A stretch of 64,000 nt of DNA from Actinomyces ruminicola. Its GTDB lineage: Bacteria > Actinomycetota > Actinomycetes > Actinomycetales > Actinomycetaceae. The DNA lies in contig NZ_FNIM01000001.1 in assembly GCF_900103885.1 (NCBI RefSeq), forward strand, positions 124,001 to 188,000, in the 5' to 3' direction. The notes under the pieces are model-generated. The model saw nothing but the letters and a program-made list of their open reading frames with translations. It was not told the origin of the DNA and made no database searches. The translations under genes were made by a program, and so were the position numbers. Numbering within the stretch: position 1 is the stretch's first letter; each line of letters opens with the position of its first letter. This document shows positions 36,282 to 45,193 of the stretch, in pieces.

Positions 36282-37462
36282 GAAGCAACCGCCTCCTGCG
36301 TCTCTGGGTGGAGCTGATCGGCGCGCAGGAGCTCGCCCGCAGTAAACAAGGATTCCTTAAGGGCCAGGCGCGAGGCCTCATCGGGCCGGCTTACTTCGGT
36401 GGTGCCCTCGACAGATCGAACCGCGAGCAGCTCATCGGGACGAATCGATACCGAATCGAGGAGGTCCGGACTGTGGGTAGTAAGCAGCACCTGTCTCCTA
36501 TCGGAGGCGTCCCGAATCGCATCGAGGAGTATGCCGGCGGCAGCCGGGTGCAACGCGGTCTCCGGTTCCTCCACACCCACTGTTGACAACGTTGCGTCGG
36601 TTCCCGCGAACAGGGCCACCAGCACGCCCAGGGCGCGCAACGTGCCGTCGCTCATTGATGTTGCCTGGAAGGACCAGGGATTCGAAGCGCCCCGTACTTT
36701 CTGCTGAAACACCAGGGTCTCCCAGCGCGCAACCGCGAGCCGCCGCACCGATTCGACACCCGGGACGATTGAGCGCAAGTAGTCCTCGATCCGACGCTTC
36801 ACCTCTGGATTGGTGCGGTCCAGCCGCTCAATTACCGAGGCGATGTTTGAGCCGTCGCGGCGCAGCAGGTCCCCCGGATCCGGCGCGACGGGCCTACGCA
36901 TGGCATCTGGCGAGGGGCTAAACACCTCCATGGCTGACAATCCGTCATATACAGGCCGAAAGGCTTCGATGCCGGACAGCGAGACCAGTGCCAGCCTGTC
37001 CGTCGAGAGCCGCGGAAGGCGGTCCTCCGAAGTGGAAACCACCTCTCCGTCGCGGATCTCGTAGTGGTGCTCCTCGCTGCCGAAGTCCGTCGACCTGACC
37101 GCGCAGGCCTCCTTAGCCACGCGGAAGCCGCCACCGGAGACCGCCCCCACTTGAAACTCGTAGGTACCCGCCACATTTCCCGCGGACCCGAGGAAGTCAA
37201 CCGCGATCGTGAAATGCGTGGGATGCCCGGTGGAGCGCCTCCTCACCTCCGCGACTCCGCCGCGATCTCTGAGCGCGTTGTCGAGGTTCTCACCGAGCGC
37301 CTGCCGGACGAACCGCAGCGAGTCGAGCACATTCGACTTTCCGGAGCCGTTCGGTCCCACAAGGATGGCGAGCTTCCCGAGTTCCAGATCGCAGGAACGA
37401 ATGCTGCGATAGTTCTTCAACCGAAGACGACGCAGCCGAAAAGTGTGGCCGACCATGCCCAT
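36278..37462 (-). CDS. AAA (RecF/ABC-type) ATPase, partner of DUF4276
   Basis: A 394-residue ABC-like ATPase of the AAA_21 type. The N-terminus reads FRLRRLRLKNYRSIRSCDLE, then Walker A is GPNGSGKS at 36-43. The signature-like MSDGTLRALGVLVALF follows, Walker B VEEPETALHP is near 297-306, and the switch H-loop LTTHSPDLLD is near 326. There is no long coiled coil, unlike SMC or RecF proteins of DNA repair. No ribosome binding site precedes the start; an AT-rich TATAGC just upstream suggests a leaderless message. It overlaps DUF4276 by 4 bases and lies 34 bases after ffh. It probably senses a trigger and controls DUF4276. Confidence 0.88.
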   Translation of the reverse strand: MGMVGHTFRLRRLRLKNYRSIRSCDLELGKLAILVGPNGSGKSNVLDSLRFVRQALGENLDNALRDRGGVAEVRRRSTGHPTHFTIAVDFLGSAGNVAGTYEFQVGAVSGGGFRVAKEACAVRSTDFGSEEHHYEIRDGEVVSTSEDRLPRLSTDRLALVSLSGIEAFRPVYDGLSAMEVFSPSPDAMRRPVAPDPGDLLRRDGSNIASVIERLDRTNPEVKRRIEDYLRSIVPGVESVRRLAVARWETLVFQQKVRGASNPWSFQATSMSDGTLRALGVLVALFAGTDATLSTVGVEEPETALHPAAAGILLDAIRDASDRRQVLLTTHSPDLLDSVSIRPDELLAVRSVEGTTEVSRPDEASRLALKESLFTAGELLRADQLHPETQEAVAS

Positions 37463-37496
37463 AGGCTATACGAGTCCTGCCCCGGCCTCATGCTCC

Positions 37497-39200
37497 TCAG
37501 CCCAGACCCAGGTGGCGGCGCAGGTCTTCCGGCAGGGCGGCCATGGCGTCGGCGACCTCGTCGCCGGTGGCCTGCGGCTGCGCTGCGGTGGCCGCCTCCT
37601 GGTTCGGCATGATGCCGTAGCTCGCGCCAGCCGGGGTGGGGGCGGCGGGCTGCCCCAGCCCGAAGGCGGAGCCGGCCGGGGCGGGGGCGGGAGCCTCTAC
37701 CGCGCCCGCGGCCTTCTGCGCACGGGCGGCGGCGGCCTCGCGCGCCTGCCGGGCGGCCTTGGCCGGGTTGCCGGAGCGGCCCTTCTTGCCGCCCTTGCGC
37801 TTCTTGCCCTTGGGCGCCTGGCGGGCCTTGGCGCGCTTGCCCGTCGAGGGCAGCGAGCCCATGCCGGGCATGCCGCCGGGTCCGCCCAGGGCTCCCGGAC
37901 CACCGGCCGCCATCGCCTCCATCATCTTCTTGGCGGCCTCGAACCGATTCACCAGCTCGTTGACGGCCTGCACGGTGGTGCCCGAGCCCTTGGCGATGCG
38001 GGAGCGTCGCGAGCCGTTGAGGATGGACAGGTCCCGGCGCTCCGCCGGAGTCATGGAGCAGACGATCGCCTCGATGCGGTCGACCTCGCGCTCATCGAAG
38101 TTCTCCAGGGCCTCGCGCATCTGCCCCATTCCGGGCATCATGCCCAGCAGCTTCTTCATCGACCCCATCTTGCGGATCTGGCGCAGCTGGGACAGGAAGT
38201 CGTCGAGGGTGAAGGTGCCGGAGGCGAGCTTGGCGGCGGCGTCCTCGGCCTCCTTCTCGTCGAAGGCCCGCTCGGCCTGCTCGATCAGGGTCAGCAGGTC
38301 ACCCATGTCCAGGATGCGGGAGGCCATGCGGTCGGCGTGGAAGCGCTCGAAGTCGTCCAGCCCCTCACCCGTGGAGGAGAACAGCACGGGGGCGCCGGTC
38401 ACGCCGCGCACCGAAAGCGCGGCACCGCCGCGGGCGTCGCCGTCGAGCTTGGACAGCACCACTCCGGTGAAGCCGACGCCGTCGCGGAAGGCGACGGAGG
38501 TGTTGACGGCGTCCTGACCGACCATGGCGTCCAGGACGAACAGGATCTCGTGGGGGCCGACGGCGTCGCGGATGCGGATGGCCTGGTCCATCATCTCGGC
38601 GTCCACGCCCAGACGGCCGGCAGTGTCGATGACGACGACGTCGTAGCCGTTGGCGCGGGCCTGCTCGACGCCGCTGCGGGCCACCGCCACCGGGTCGCCC
38701 ACGCCGTTGCCCGGCTCGGGCGCCCACACGTCCACCCCGGCGCGCTCGGCAACCACGCTCAGCTGGGTGACGGCATTGGGACGCTGTAGGTCGGAGGCGA
38801 CCAGGAGGGTGCGCTTGCGCTCCTGCTTGAGCCAGCGGCCGAGCTTGCCCGCCAGCGTGGTCTTGCCGGCGCCCTGCAGGCCGGCCAGCATGATGACGGT
38901 GGGGCCGCGGTCGGCCCAGTTGAGCTCTCGGGACTGACCGCCCAGCACCTCGATGAGCTCGTCGTTGACAATGCGGACCACCTGCTGAGCCGGGTTCAGG
39001 GCCTGCGAGCGAGCGGCGTCCTTGGCCTTCTCCCGCACGGCGGCGGTGAAGGAGCGCACGACCGGCAGGGCGACATCGGCCTCCAGCAGGGCACGGCGGA
39101 TCTCGGAGACGGTGGCGTCGACGTCCGCTTCGCTCAGGCGGCCCTTGCCGCGCAGCGACTTGAACGAGGCGGTGAGCCGGTCGGAGAGGTTGCCGAACAC
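37497..39200 (-). CDS. ffh: signal recognition particle protein Ffh
   Basis: The SRP54 GTPase that brings nascent membrane proteins to FtsY. The 567-residue protein starts at the GTG at 39200 (FGNLSDRLTASFKSLRGKGR), with AGGAAGGA just before it. It has the N domain, the G domain with GLQGAGKTT at 107-115, DTAGRLGVDAEMMD and TKLDGDARGGAAL, then the methionine-rich M domain (KKLLGMMPGMGQM). A C-terminal tail of about 140 residues, rich in Gly, Pro and Lys, extends beyond the usual 450-residue length. Confidence 0.96.
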   Translation of the reverse strand: MFGNLSDRLTASFKSLRGKGRLSEADVDATVSEIRRALLEADVALPVVRSFTAAVREKAKDAARSQALNPAQQVVRIVNDELIEVLGGQSRELNWADRGPTVIMLAGLQGAGKTTLAGKLGRWLKQERKRTLLVASDLQRPNAVTQLSVVAERAGVDVWAPEPGNGVGDPVAVARSGVEQARANGYDVVVIDTAGRLGVDAEMMDQAIRIRDAVGPHEILFVLDAMVGQDAVNTSVAFRDGVGFTGVVLSKLDGDARGGAALSVRGVTGAPVLFSSTGEGLDDFERFHADRMASRILDMGDLLTLIEQAERAFDEKEAEDAAAKLASGTFTLDDFLSQLRQIRKMGSMKKLLGMMPGMGQMREALENFDEREVDRIEAIVCSMTPAERRDLSILNGSRRSRIAKGSGTTVQAVNELVNRFEAAKKMMEAMAAGGPGALGGPGGMPGMGSLPSTGKRAKARQAPKGKKRKGGKKGRSGNPAKAARQAREAAAARAQKAAGAVEAPAPAPAGSAFGLGQPAAPTPAGASYGIMPNQEAATAAQPQATGDEVADAMAALPEDLRRHLGLG

Positions 39201-39299
39201 GCGGGGTCCTTCCTTGGCGCTGAGGCGCAGGTGGTTTAGGGGCTGACCGGTGTGCCCCGCCGGAGCCCGGAGCAGCACACCGCACGACCCAGGATAGCG

Positions 39300-39345
39300 G
39301 TGAGGGCCTGCACCGTCCCACCCCGGGGGACGTGCGGGCCCTCAC
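39300..39345 (-). terminator. hairpin after ftsY
   Basis: A stem of more than 15 bp with one mismatch (outer arms GTGAGGGCC at 39300-39308 and 39337-39345, inner GCAC/GTGC and GTCCC/GGGAC) lies 36 bases after the ftsY stop. It separates ftsY from ffh. No T-run follows. Confidence 0.65.
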
Positions 39346-39381
39346 GCACAGTGAGGACTCAAATGGGACCTCGAGCAGGAG

Positions 39382-40593
39382 TCAGCCGAGCAGGGCGTCT
39401 ACGAAGCCCTCGGGGTCAAAGGGCGCCAGGTCGTCAGCGCCCTCGCCGAGCCCGACGAGCTTGACGGGCACGCCCAGCTCCTTCTGCACGGTGACGACGA
39501 TGCCGCCCTTGGCGGTCCCGTCCAGCTTGGTCAGCACGATGCCGGTGATGCCGACGGCCTCGGAGAAGACCTGTGCCTGACGCATGCCGTTCTGCCCGGT
39601 GGTGGCGTCCAGCACCAGCAGCACCTCGCCGACCGGGGCGACCTTCTCCATGACGCGCTTGATCTTGCCCAGCTCGTCCATGAGCCCGGCCTTGTTCTGC
39701 AGGCGGCCGGCGGTGTCGACGACGACCACGTCCACGCCCCCGCGGGCGGCCTCACGGGTAGCGTCATAGGCGACCGAGGCGGGGTCGGCCCCCTCCCGCT
39801 CGGAGCGGATGACCTCGACGCCAACCCGCTGGCCCCAGGTGGTCAGCTGGTCGGCGGCGGCGGCGCGGAAGGTGTCGGCGGCCCCCATGACGGCGGTCTT
39901 GCCGTCGGCGACGAGCACGCGGGCCAGCTTGCCGCAGGTGGTGGTCTTGCCGGTGCCGTTGACACCGACCATGAGGACGGCGGCGGCCGGCTCGCCGTCG
40001 GCGGCATTCCAGCCCGCGGCGGGGGTGGGCTTGGCCAGGTTCAGGGAGCGGTCCATGGACGGGTCGACCAGCTGCAGCAGCTCCGCGCGCAGCACGGCCC
40101 TGATGGCGGCCGGATCGGAGGTGTCCAGGACCTTGGCCTGGGTGCGCAGCTCGTCCATCAGCGAGGTGGTGACCTCGATGCCGAGGTCGGAGGTCAGCAG
40201 CGTGTCCTCGATCTCCTCCCAGTCGGCCTCGGTGAGGTCGCCGCGGGACAGGACGGACAGGATGGCCCGGCCGAAGCCGCCGGCGCCGGCCAGGCGCGAG
40301 CGCAGGCGCTGCATGCGGCCGGGGATGGACTCGGGGCGCTCCAGGGTGGCGGGCGCGGTCGGCTCAGCCGTCGTCGGCGCGGCTGCGTCCGGTGCCGGTC
40401 CGCCGGGCGCGGACTCCGGCTCGGTGACCGGTTCCTGCGGCGGGGCGAGCAGGACGTCGTCGGCGCTGATGGGCTTGTGGGCGCTGACCTCCGGCGGCAG
40501 CTCGCCACCGCGGTTGCGTCCCGCGTAGAACCAGATGCCGCCGGCGACGGCGAGTACGACGACGACTATGAGGACGATCAGCAAGGGATCCAT
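39382..40593 (-). CDS. ftsY: SRP receptor FtsY
   Basis: The membrane GTPase receptor for SRP. The 403-residue protein opens with a membrane helix (DPLLIVLIVVVVLAVAGGIW). An acidic, Pro/Ala-rich A region of about 75 residues follows, then the NG domain: GVNGTGKTTTCGKLA, VDVVVVDTAGRLQNK and VLTKLDGTAKGG. The N-terminal helix is typical of actinobacterial FtsY and replaces the lipid-binding amphipathic helix of E. coli. The gene lies in the ffh-ftsY-smc neighbourhood. Confidence 0.96.
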   Translation of the reverse strand: MDPLLIVLIVVVVLAVAGGIWFYAGRNRGGELPPEVSAHKPISADDVLLAPPQEPVTEPESAPGGPAPDAAAPTTAEPTAPATLERPESIPGRMQRLRSRLAGAGGFGRAILSVLSRGDLTEADWEEIEDTLLTSDLGIEVTTSLMDELRTQAKVLDTSDPAAIRAVLRAELLQLVDPSMDRSLNLAKPTPAAGWNAADGEPAAAVLMVGVNGTGKTTTCGKLARVLVADGKTAVMGAADTFRAAAADQLTTWGQRVGVEVIRSEREGADPASVAYDATREAARGGVDVVVVDTAGRLQNKAGLMDELGKIKRVMEKVAPVGEVLLVLDATTGQNGMRQAQVFSEAVGITGIVLTKLDGTAKGGIVVTVQKELGVPVKLVGLGEGADDLAPFDPEGFVDALLG

Positions 40594-40703
40594 GACCCCA
40601 TCATGCCCGATCGTCGGCGCCCGTGCCCCGGGAGCTTCGCCACGGCGCTAAGCGCAACCGCTCTCCCCGCTGCGGGATTCGGGTTGGACAAGCACCGCGG
40701 GAG

Positions 40704-41063
40704 TCAGTGCTGCGCCGCGGCCGCCTGAGCGCGGCGGGCCTGCGCGGCGGCCTTGCTGCGACGCACCTCGGCCGCCTTCGACTCGGCGGTGTCCATGGCC
40801 TTCTCGACCACGTCCACCAGTCCGGAGAAGGACTCGGTGCCGACGTACACCGCCGAGTCGTCCCGAGTCATCAGGTCCTCCAGCCGGGCCTCCTGGGGCA
40901 CCACGGTGACGTGCTCCTCCTTCTCCCGGGCCACCCCGGCCAGCTCGCGCAGCCGGTCGCGCCAGGTGGCCACCGGGTAGCGCTCGGCGACGACCAGGCC
41001 GAGCACGATGAGAGCAGCGACGAGGACGACGGCGAGGGGGAGGATCATGTAACCCATGGGCAT
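40704..41063 (-). CDS. small membrane protein of unknown function (119 aa)
   Basis: One N-terminal membrane helix (about 5-27, YMILPLAVVLVAALIVLGLV) is followed by a cytoplasmic charged region with YVGTESFSGLVDVVEKAM. A C-terminal 40-residue Ala/Lys/Arg-rich helix ends the protein. No family is recognised. It lies between ftsY and smc on their strand, so it may be co-transcribed with ftsY. The single membrane helix and basic tail suggest an anchored, possibly nucleic-acid-binding factor, but this is speculation. Confidence 0.6.
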   Translation of the reverse strand: MPMGYMILPLAVVLVAALIVLGLVVAERYPVATWRDRLRELAGVAREKEEHVTVVPQEARLEDLMTRDDSAVYVGTESFSGLVDVVEKAMDTAESKAAEVRRSKAAAQARRAQAAAAQH

Positions 41064-41132
41064 TATTGTGCCTTCCGTTCGTCACCGTGCCACCCAGGTG
41101 GGCGGGCTGTGTCGCCCACCAGACAGCGCCGT

Positions 41133-41178
41133 GTTGGTCACAGTTGCTAGCAGTCGCACATGCCAACTGCCGACCAAC
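41133..41178 (-). terminator. inverted repeat after smc
   Basis: GTTGGTCACAGTTG (41133-41146) pairs imperfectly with 41164-41178 (CAACTGCCGACCAAC), giving 6 bp and 5 bp stems split by an unpaired bulge. It starts 14 bases after the smc stop on the minus strand. Probable terminator without T-run. Confidence 0.5.
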
Positions 41179-41191
41179 ATGCTGTCCCGTC

Positions 41192-44100
41192 CTACTGGGC
41201 GGTCGATGAGAGCCGCTGGGAAACCGCCTGGGTGACGCCGTCGCGCATGGTGATGCCGTACAGGGCGTCGGCGATCTCCATGGTGCGCTTCTGATGAGTG
41301 ACGATGATCAGCTGGCTGGAGGCGCGCAGCTCGGTGAAGATGTCCAGCAGCCGCCCCAGGTTGGTGTCATCCAGGGCCGCCTCCACCTCGTCCATGACGT
41401 AGAAGGGCGAGGGCCGGGCCCGGAAGATCGCCACCAGCAGCGCCACCGCTGCCAGCGAGCGCTCCCCGCCGGACAGCAGGGACAGGCGCTTGACCTTCTT
41501 GCCCGCGGGCCGGGCCTCGATGTCGATGCCGGTGGTGAGCATGTCGTCGGGGTCGGTGAGCACCAGACGGCCCTCGCCGCCGGGGAAGAGCCGGTCGAAG
41601 ACGACGGCGAACTCCCGGGCGGTGTCCGCGAAGGCCTGGGTGAACACCTCCTGCACTCGCTGATCCACGTCCTCGACGATGCGCAGCAGATCCGCCCGGG
41701 ACTGCTTGAGGTCCGCCAGCTGCTCGGCCAGGAAGCGGTGACGCTCCTCCAGGGCCGCGTGTTCCTCCAGGGCCAGCGGATTGACCTTGCCCAGCCGCGC
41801 CAGGTCCCGGTTGGCTCGCTTCAGGCGCTGCTCCTGCTCGGCGCGCACGTAGGGCCTGCCGCTCGGGCGCGCCGGGGCCGGCGCGGTCCCTCCCCCGGCG
41901 CCGGTGGTGGCCGAGTCAGCCGGGGCAGGGGGCTCCACGGTCTCGGAGTCGGTGTTCTCAGTGCTCCCGGCGCCCTGCGCCCCGACATCCGGCACCAGCA
42001 TGTGGGGGCCGAACTCCTCAACCAGCGGATCGAGTTCAAGCCCGAGCTCGTTCATGGCGCGCTCGGCCAGGTTCTCCAGGCGCATGTTCTGCTCGGCGCG
42101 GGCGACCTCCTCGCGGTGCGCGGCGTCGGACAGGGCGGCGAGCTCACCTGCTAGGGAGTCCAGCTGTTTGCGGATGTCGGTGGCCGCGGCGGCGGCGTCG
42201 GCGCGCTCGGCCTCGATGCGGGCGCGCTCGGCCTGGGCCTGCTCGACCCAGGTGCGGGCGGCGTCGGCGGCGGTGCGCGCCTGGTCGCGCACGTGTGCGG
42301 CCGTCTGCATCCGGGCGGAGCGCACCTGCTCGGCACGCTCGGCGGCGGCGCGCTGCTGCCGTTCGCGACGAGCGGCGGCGCGCAGGGAGTCGGCCCGGCC
42401 GCGGCCGCTGCGCTCCCGCTCCTCGGCGGTGCGCAGGGCCAGGCGCGCCTCCGTCTCGTTGGCCCGGGCCGCGGTGGCGGCCCCGGCGGCGGTCTCACGC
42501 GCAGCGCGGGCGACGTCAATGGCGGCGTCGATGTCGGTTTCCGAGATGGCTTCCGCAGCGGGGCCGGCATCGGCAGCCGGTGCGGCACCGGCCCCGCTCC
42601 CCCTGGTGACGCTGACAGTCAGCGGACGGTTCTCCACCTCGGCCAGGGCGGCCTGGGCGGTGGCGAGCTCGGCGGCGCGCTGGGCGGCCTCCGCCTCGGC
42701 GCGCTCCAGGACGCGGCGGGCCCTGCCGGTCTCCTCCTCGGCGGCGCGCGCCGCGGAGTTCAGGCGCGCGAGGTTCTCCGCCACGCGGGCGGCCTCGGCG
42801 TCGGCGGCGCGGAGTCTCTCCAGTGCCTCGGCGACCGCGGCGCGAGCGGTGGCCTCGGCCTCGCGGGCGGCGTCAAGGGCGGAGTCAGCAGTCTGCTCCG
42901 CGGCGGCGGCGGCGGTGGCGCGGGTGGCGGCCTCCTCATGGGCGGCCGCCAGGGCGAGCACGGAGGAGGCGCCCTCGCCGGCGCCGGTGGCCCAGGTGGG
43001 GGCGAGCACGTCGCCGTCGCGGGTGGCGATGACGGCGTCGGGTACGGCCGCGCGCAGCGCTCGGGCCGCCGCCAGGTCGGACACCACCCAGGCGTCGGCC
43101 AGCAGCCCATTCAGCGTTCGGGCCAGTGCCGGGGAGTCGGCGGCGATGAGCCCGACGGCAGGCTCGCCGCCCGCTGCCGCCGCGTCCGTCGAGGCGGAGG
43201 GCCCCGACCCGGCCGCAGGAGTGGCCGACTCATCCGCAGCCGACCCGGCGACGCCGTCGTCGGCGCCTTGAATGACTAGCCGCAGCCCACCGCCGTCCTG
43301 GCTGCGGGCGCGGGTGAGCGCGGCGATGGCGGCGTCGGTGTCTACGACCACGGCGGCTCCCGCGAGTTCGCCGAGCAGCGCCGCCAGGGCGTTCTCCCAG
43401 CCCGGGGCCACCGTGACCGCCCCGGCGAGCGGGCCGAGAATGCCGGGCAGGCCCGCGTCGGCGAGTTCGGCGGTGATGTCCTGAGCGGTCAGGGACAGGG
43501 CGAGGGCATCGCGGCGGGCGGTCCAGGTGGCCAGCTCCGCGGCGGCCTCGCGGCGGGTGTCGTTGGCGACGGACACCGCATCGCGGGCCGCGTTGAGCCG
43601 AGCCGTAGCGGCATCGTGCGCGGCTGCGGCCCGCCTCTGTTCGCCGTTCACGGCCTCGGACGTACCGGTGTCTGCAGCGGCATCGGCGGAAACGGCCGCG
43701 GCCTCGGTCAGCGCCTGGGCCGCTTCGGCGGCGCGCGCCTGTGCGGCCTCCAGGCCGGCGCGCGCCTGGTCGACCGCGGCCCTGGCCGCCTCGTGGCGGG
43801 AGCGGGCCGAGGCCAGGCGGCCGCCGGCCCGGGCCAGCAGCTCGCGGTGCTCGGCACGGCGGGTCTGCAGGGCCGCGAGCTCCTGCTCGGCGGCGGCTGC
43901 GGCGGCCTCGGCGTCGACCCGGCCCCGGGTGGCGTCCACCAGGTCGGTACGGGCCGCCTCGACGGCGGCAGCCAGCTCGGTCTCCTCGGCGGCGGCCTCC
44001 TGCGCGCGGCGCTCCAGCTCCTCGGGGTCGGTTCCGGCGGCCGGCCTGGGGGCATCCGCCAGGCCGCGGACGCGTTCGGCGGCCACCTCCGCCAGGGCGG

Positions 44101-45001
44101 CCAGGGACTGGGCCGCGGTGGTCAGCTCCTCCCAGGTGGCGGTGGCGCGGGCCAGCCGCTGCGCGGAGGTGGTCTCGACGGCGGTCAGCTCCTCCAGCCC
44201 GGCCCGCGCCACGCGCTCGGACTCCTCCAGCTCGGCCCGGCGCCGGGCCAGGCGGGCCTCGTCCTCGTGGCCGGCCTCGAGCAGCGACTGCACCTGCACG
44301 ACGTCGTCGGCCAGCAGCCGGGCGGTGGCGTCGCGAACCTCCGCCTGGATGGCGTGGGCGCGGCGGGCGACTGCGGCCTGCCGGGCCAGCGGGCCGAGCT
44401 GGCGGTGCAACTCGGCGGTGAGGTCGGTGAGCCGGGTCAGGTCGGCCGCCATGGAGTCGAGTTTGCGCAGCGCCCGCTCCTTGCGGCGCCGGTGCTTGAG
44501 GACGCCGGCGGCCTCCTCGATGAAGCCGCGCCGCTCCTCCGGGGTGGCCGTGAGTACGGCGTCGAGCTGCCCCTGCCCGACCACCACGTGCATCTGCCGC
44601 CCCATGCCCGTGTCGGACAGCAGCTCCTGCACGTCCAGCAGCCGGCAGGTGGTGCCGTTGATCTGGTACTCACTGCCACCGCCGCGGAACAGGGTGCGGG
44701 TGATGGTGACCTCGGTGTAGTCGATCGGGAGGGCGCCGTCGGCGTTGTCGATCGTCAGGGAGACCTCGGCGCGGCCCAGCGCCGGGCGGGAGCCGGCGCC
44801 GGCGAAGATGACGTCGGCCATGGAGCCGCCGCGCAGGTTCTTGGCCCCCTGCTCCCCCATCACCCAGGTCAGGGCATCCACCACGTTGGACTTACCCGAG
44901 CCGTTGGGACCGACCACGGCGGTGATGCCCGGCTCCAGGCGCAGGGTGGTTGACGAGGCGAAGGACTTGAATCCCTTCATCGTCAACGTCTTGAGGTGCA
45001 C
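41192..45001 (-). CDS. smc: chromosome segregation SMC ATPase
   Basis: Smc organises and segregates the chromosome with ScpAB. In 1269 residues it has Walker A GPNGSGKS at 31-38, the Q-loop around VMGEQG, two long Ala/Arg/Glu coiled-coil arms (about 165-505 and 700-1000), and a central hinge (about 508-690). The C-terminal head carries LLSGGERSLAAVALL and Walker B FYVMDEVEAALDD. Two low-complexity insertions stand out: about 579-612 inside the hinge and about 1000-1045 before the second head, making it about 80 residues longer than usual. Its promoter region lies against the divergent ABC genes. Confidence 0.96.
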   Translation of the reverse strand: MHLKTLTMKGFKSFASSTTLRLEPGITAVVGPNGSGKSNVVDALTWVMGEQGAKNLRGGSMADVIFAGAGSRPALGRAEVSLTIDNADGALPIDYTEVTITRTLFRGGGSEYQINGTTCRLLDVQELLSDTGMGRQMHVVVGQGQLDAVLTATPEERRGFIEEAAGVLKHRRRKERALRKLDSMAADLTRLTDLTAELHRQLGPLARQAAVARRAHAIQAEVRDATARLLADDVVQVQSLLEAGHEDEARLARRRAELEESERVARAGLEELTAVETTSAQRLARATATWEELTTAAQSLAALAEVAAERVRGLADAPRPAAGTDPEELERRAQEAAAEETELAAAVEAARTDLVDATRGRVDAEAAAAAAEQELAALQTRRAEHRELLARAGGRLASARSRHEAARAAVDQARAGLEAAQARAAEAAQALTEAAAVSADAAADTGTSEAVNGEQRRAAAAHDAATARLNAARDAVSVANDTRREAAAELATWTARRDALALSLTAQDITAELADAGLPGILGPLAGAVTVAPGWENALAALLGELAGAAVVVDTDAAIAALTRARSQDGGGLRLVIQGADDGVAGSAADESATPAAGSGPSASTDAAAAGGEPAVGLIAADSPALARTLNGLLADAWVVSDLAAARALRAAVPDAVIATRDGDVLAPTWATGAGEGASSVLALAAAHEEAATRATAAAAAEQTADSALDAAREAEATARAAVAEALERLRAADAEAARVAENLARLNSAARAAEEETGRARRVLERAEAEAAQRAAELATAQAALAEVENRPLTVSVTRGSGAGAAPAADAGPAAEAISETDIDAAIDVARAARETAAGAATAARANETEARLALRTAEERERSGRGRADSLRAAARRERQQRAAAERAEQVRSARMQTAAHVRDQARTAADAARTWVEQAQAERARIEAERADAAAAATDIRKQLDSLAGELAALSDAAHREEVARAEQNMRLENLAERAMNELGLELDPLVEEFGPHMLVPDVGAQGAGSTENTDSETVEPPAPADSATTGAGGGTAPAPARPSGRPYVRAEQEQRLKRANRDLARLGKVNPLALEEHAALEERHRFLAEQLADLKQSRADLLRIVEDVDQRVQEVFTQAFADTAREFAVVFDRLFPGGEGRLVLTDPDDMLTTGIDIEARPAGKKVKRLSLLSGGERSLAAVALLVAIFRARPSPFYVMDEVEAALDDTNLGRLLDIFTELRASSQLIIVTHQKRTMEIADALYGITMRDGVTQAVSQRLSSTAQ

Positions 45002-45193
45002 GCGTCAACGATAGCGGGAAGCGGGCGGAAAGCTACGTCGGCCGCCGCCGTGGCGGACGGCCGGCCCGGCATACGGCGGGTGCGCGACCGCGCACCGCGG
45101 CGCGCCGGATGCGCGCTTGACACCACCTCCTACAGTCAAGCAAGCTTTCCACGGCAGGCGGACTGACCGCACCCGATCCCGATTGGAGCCCTC

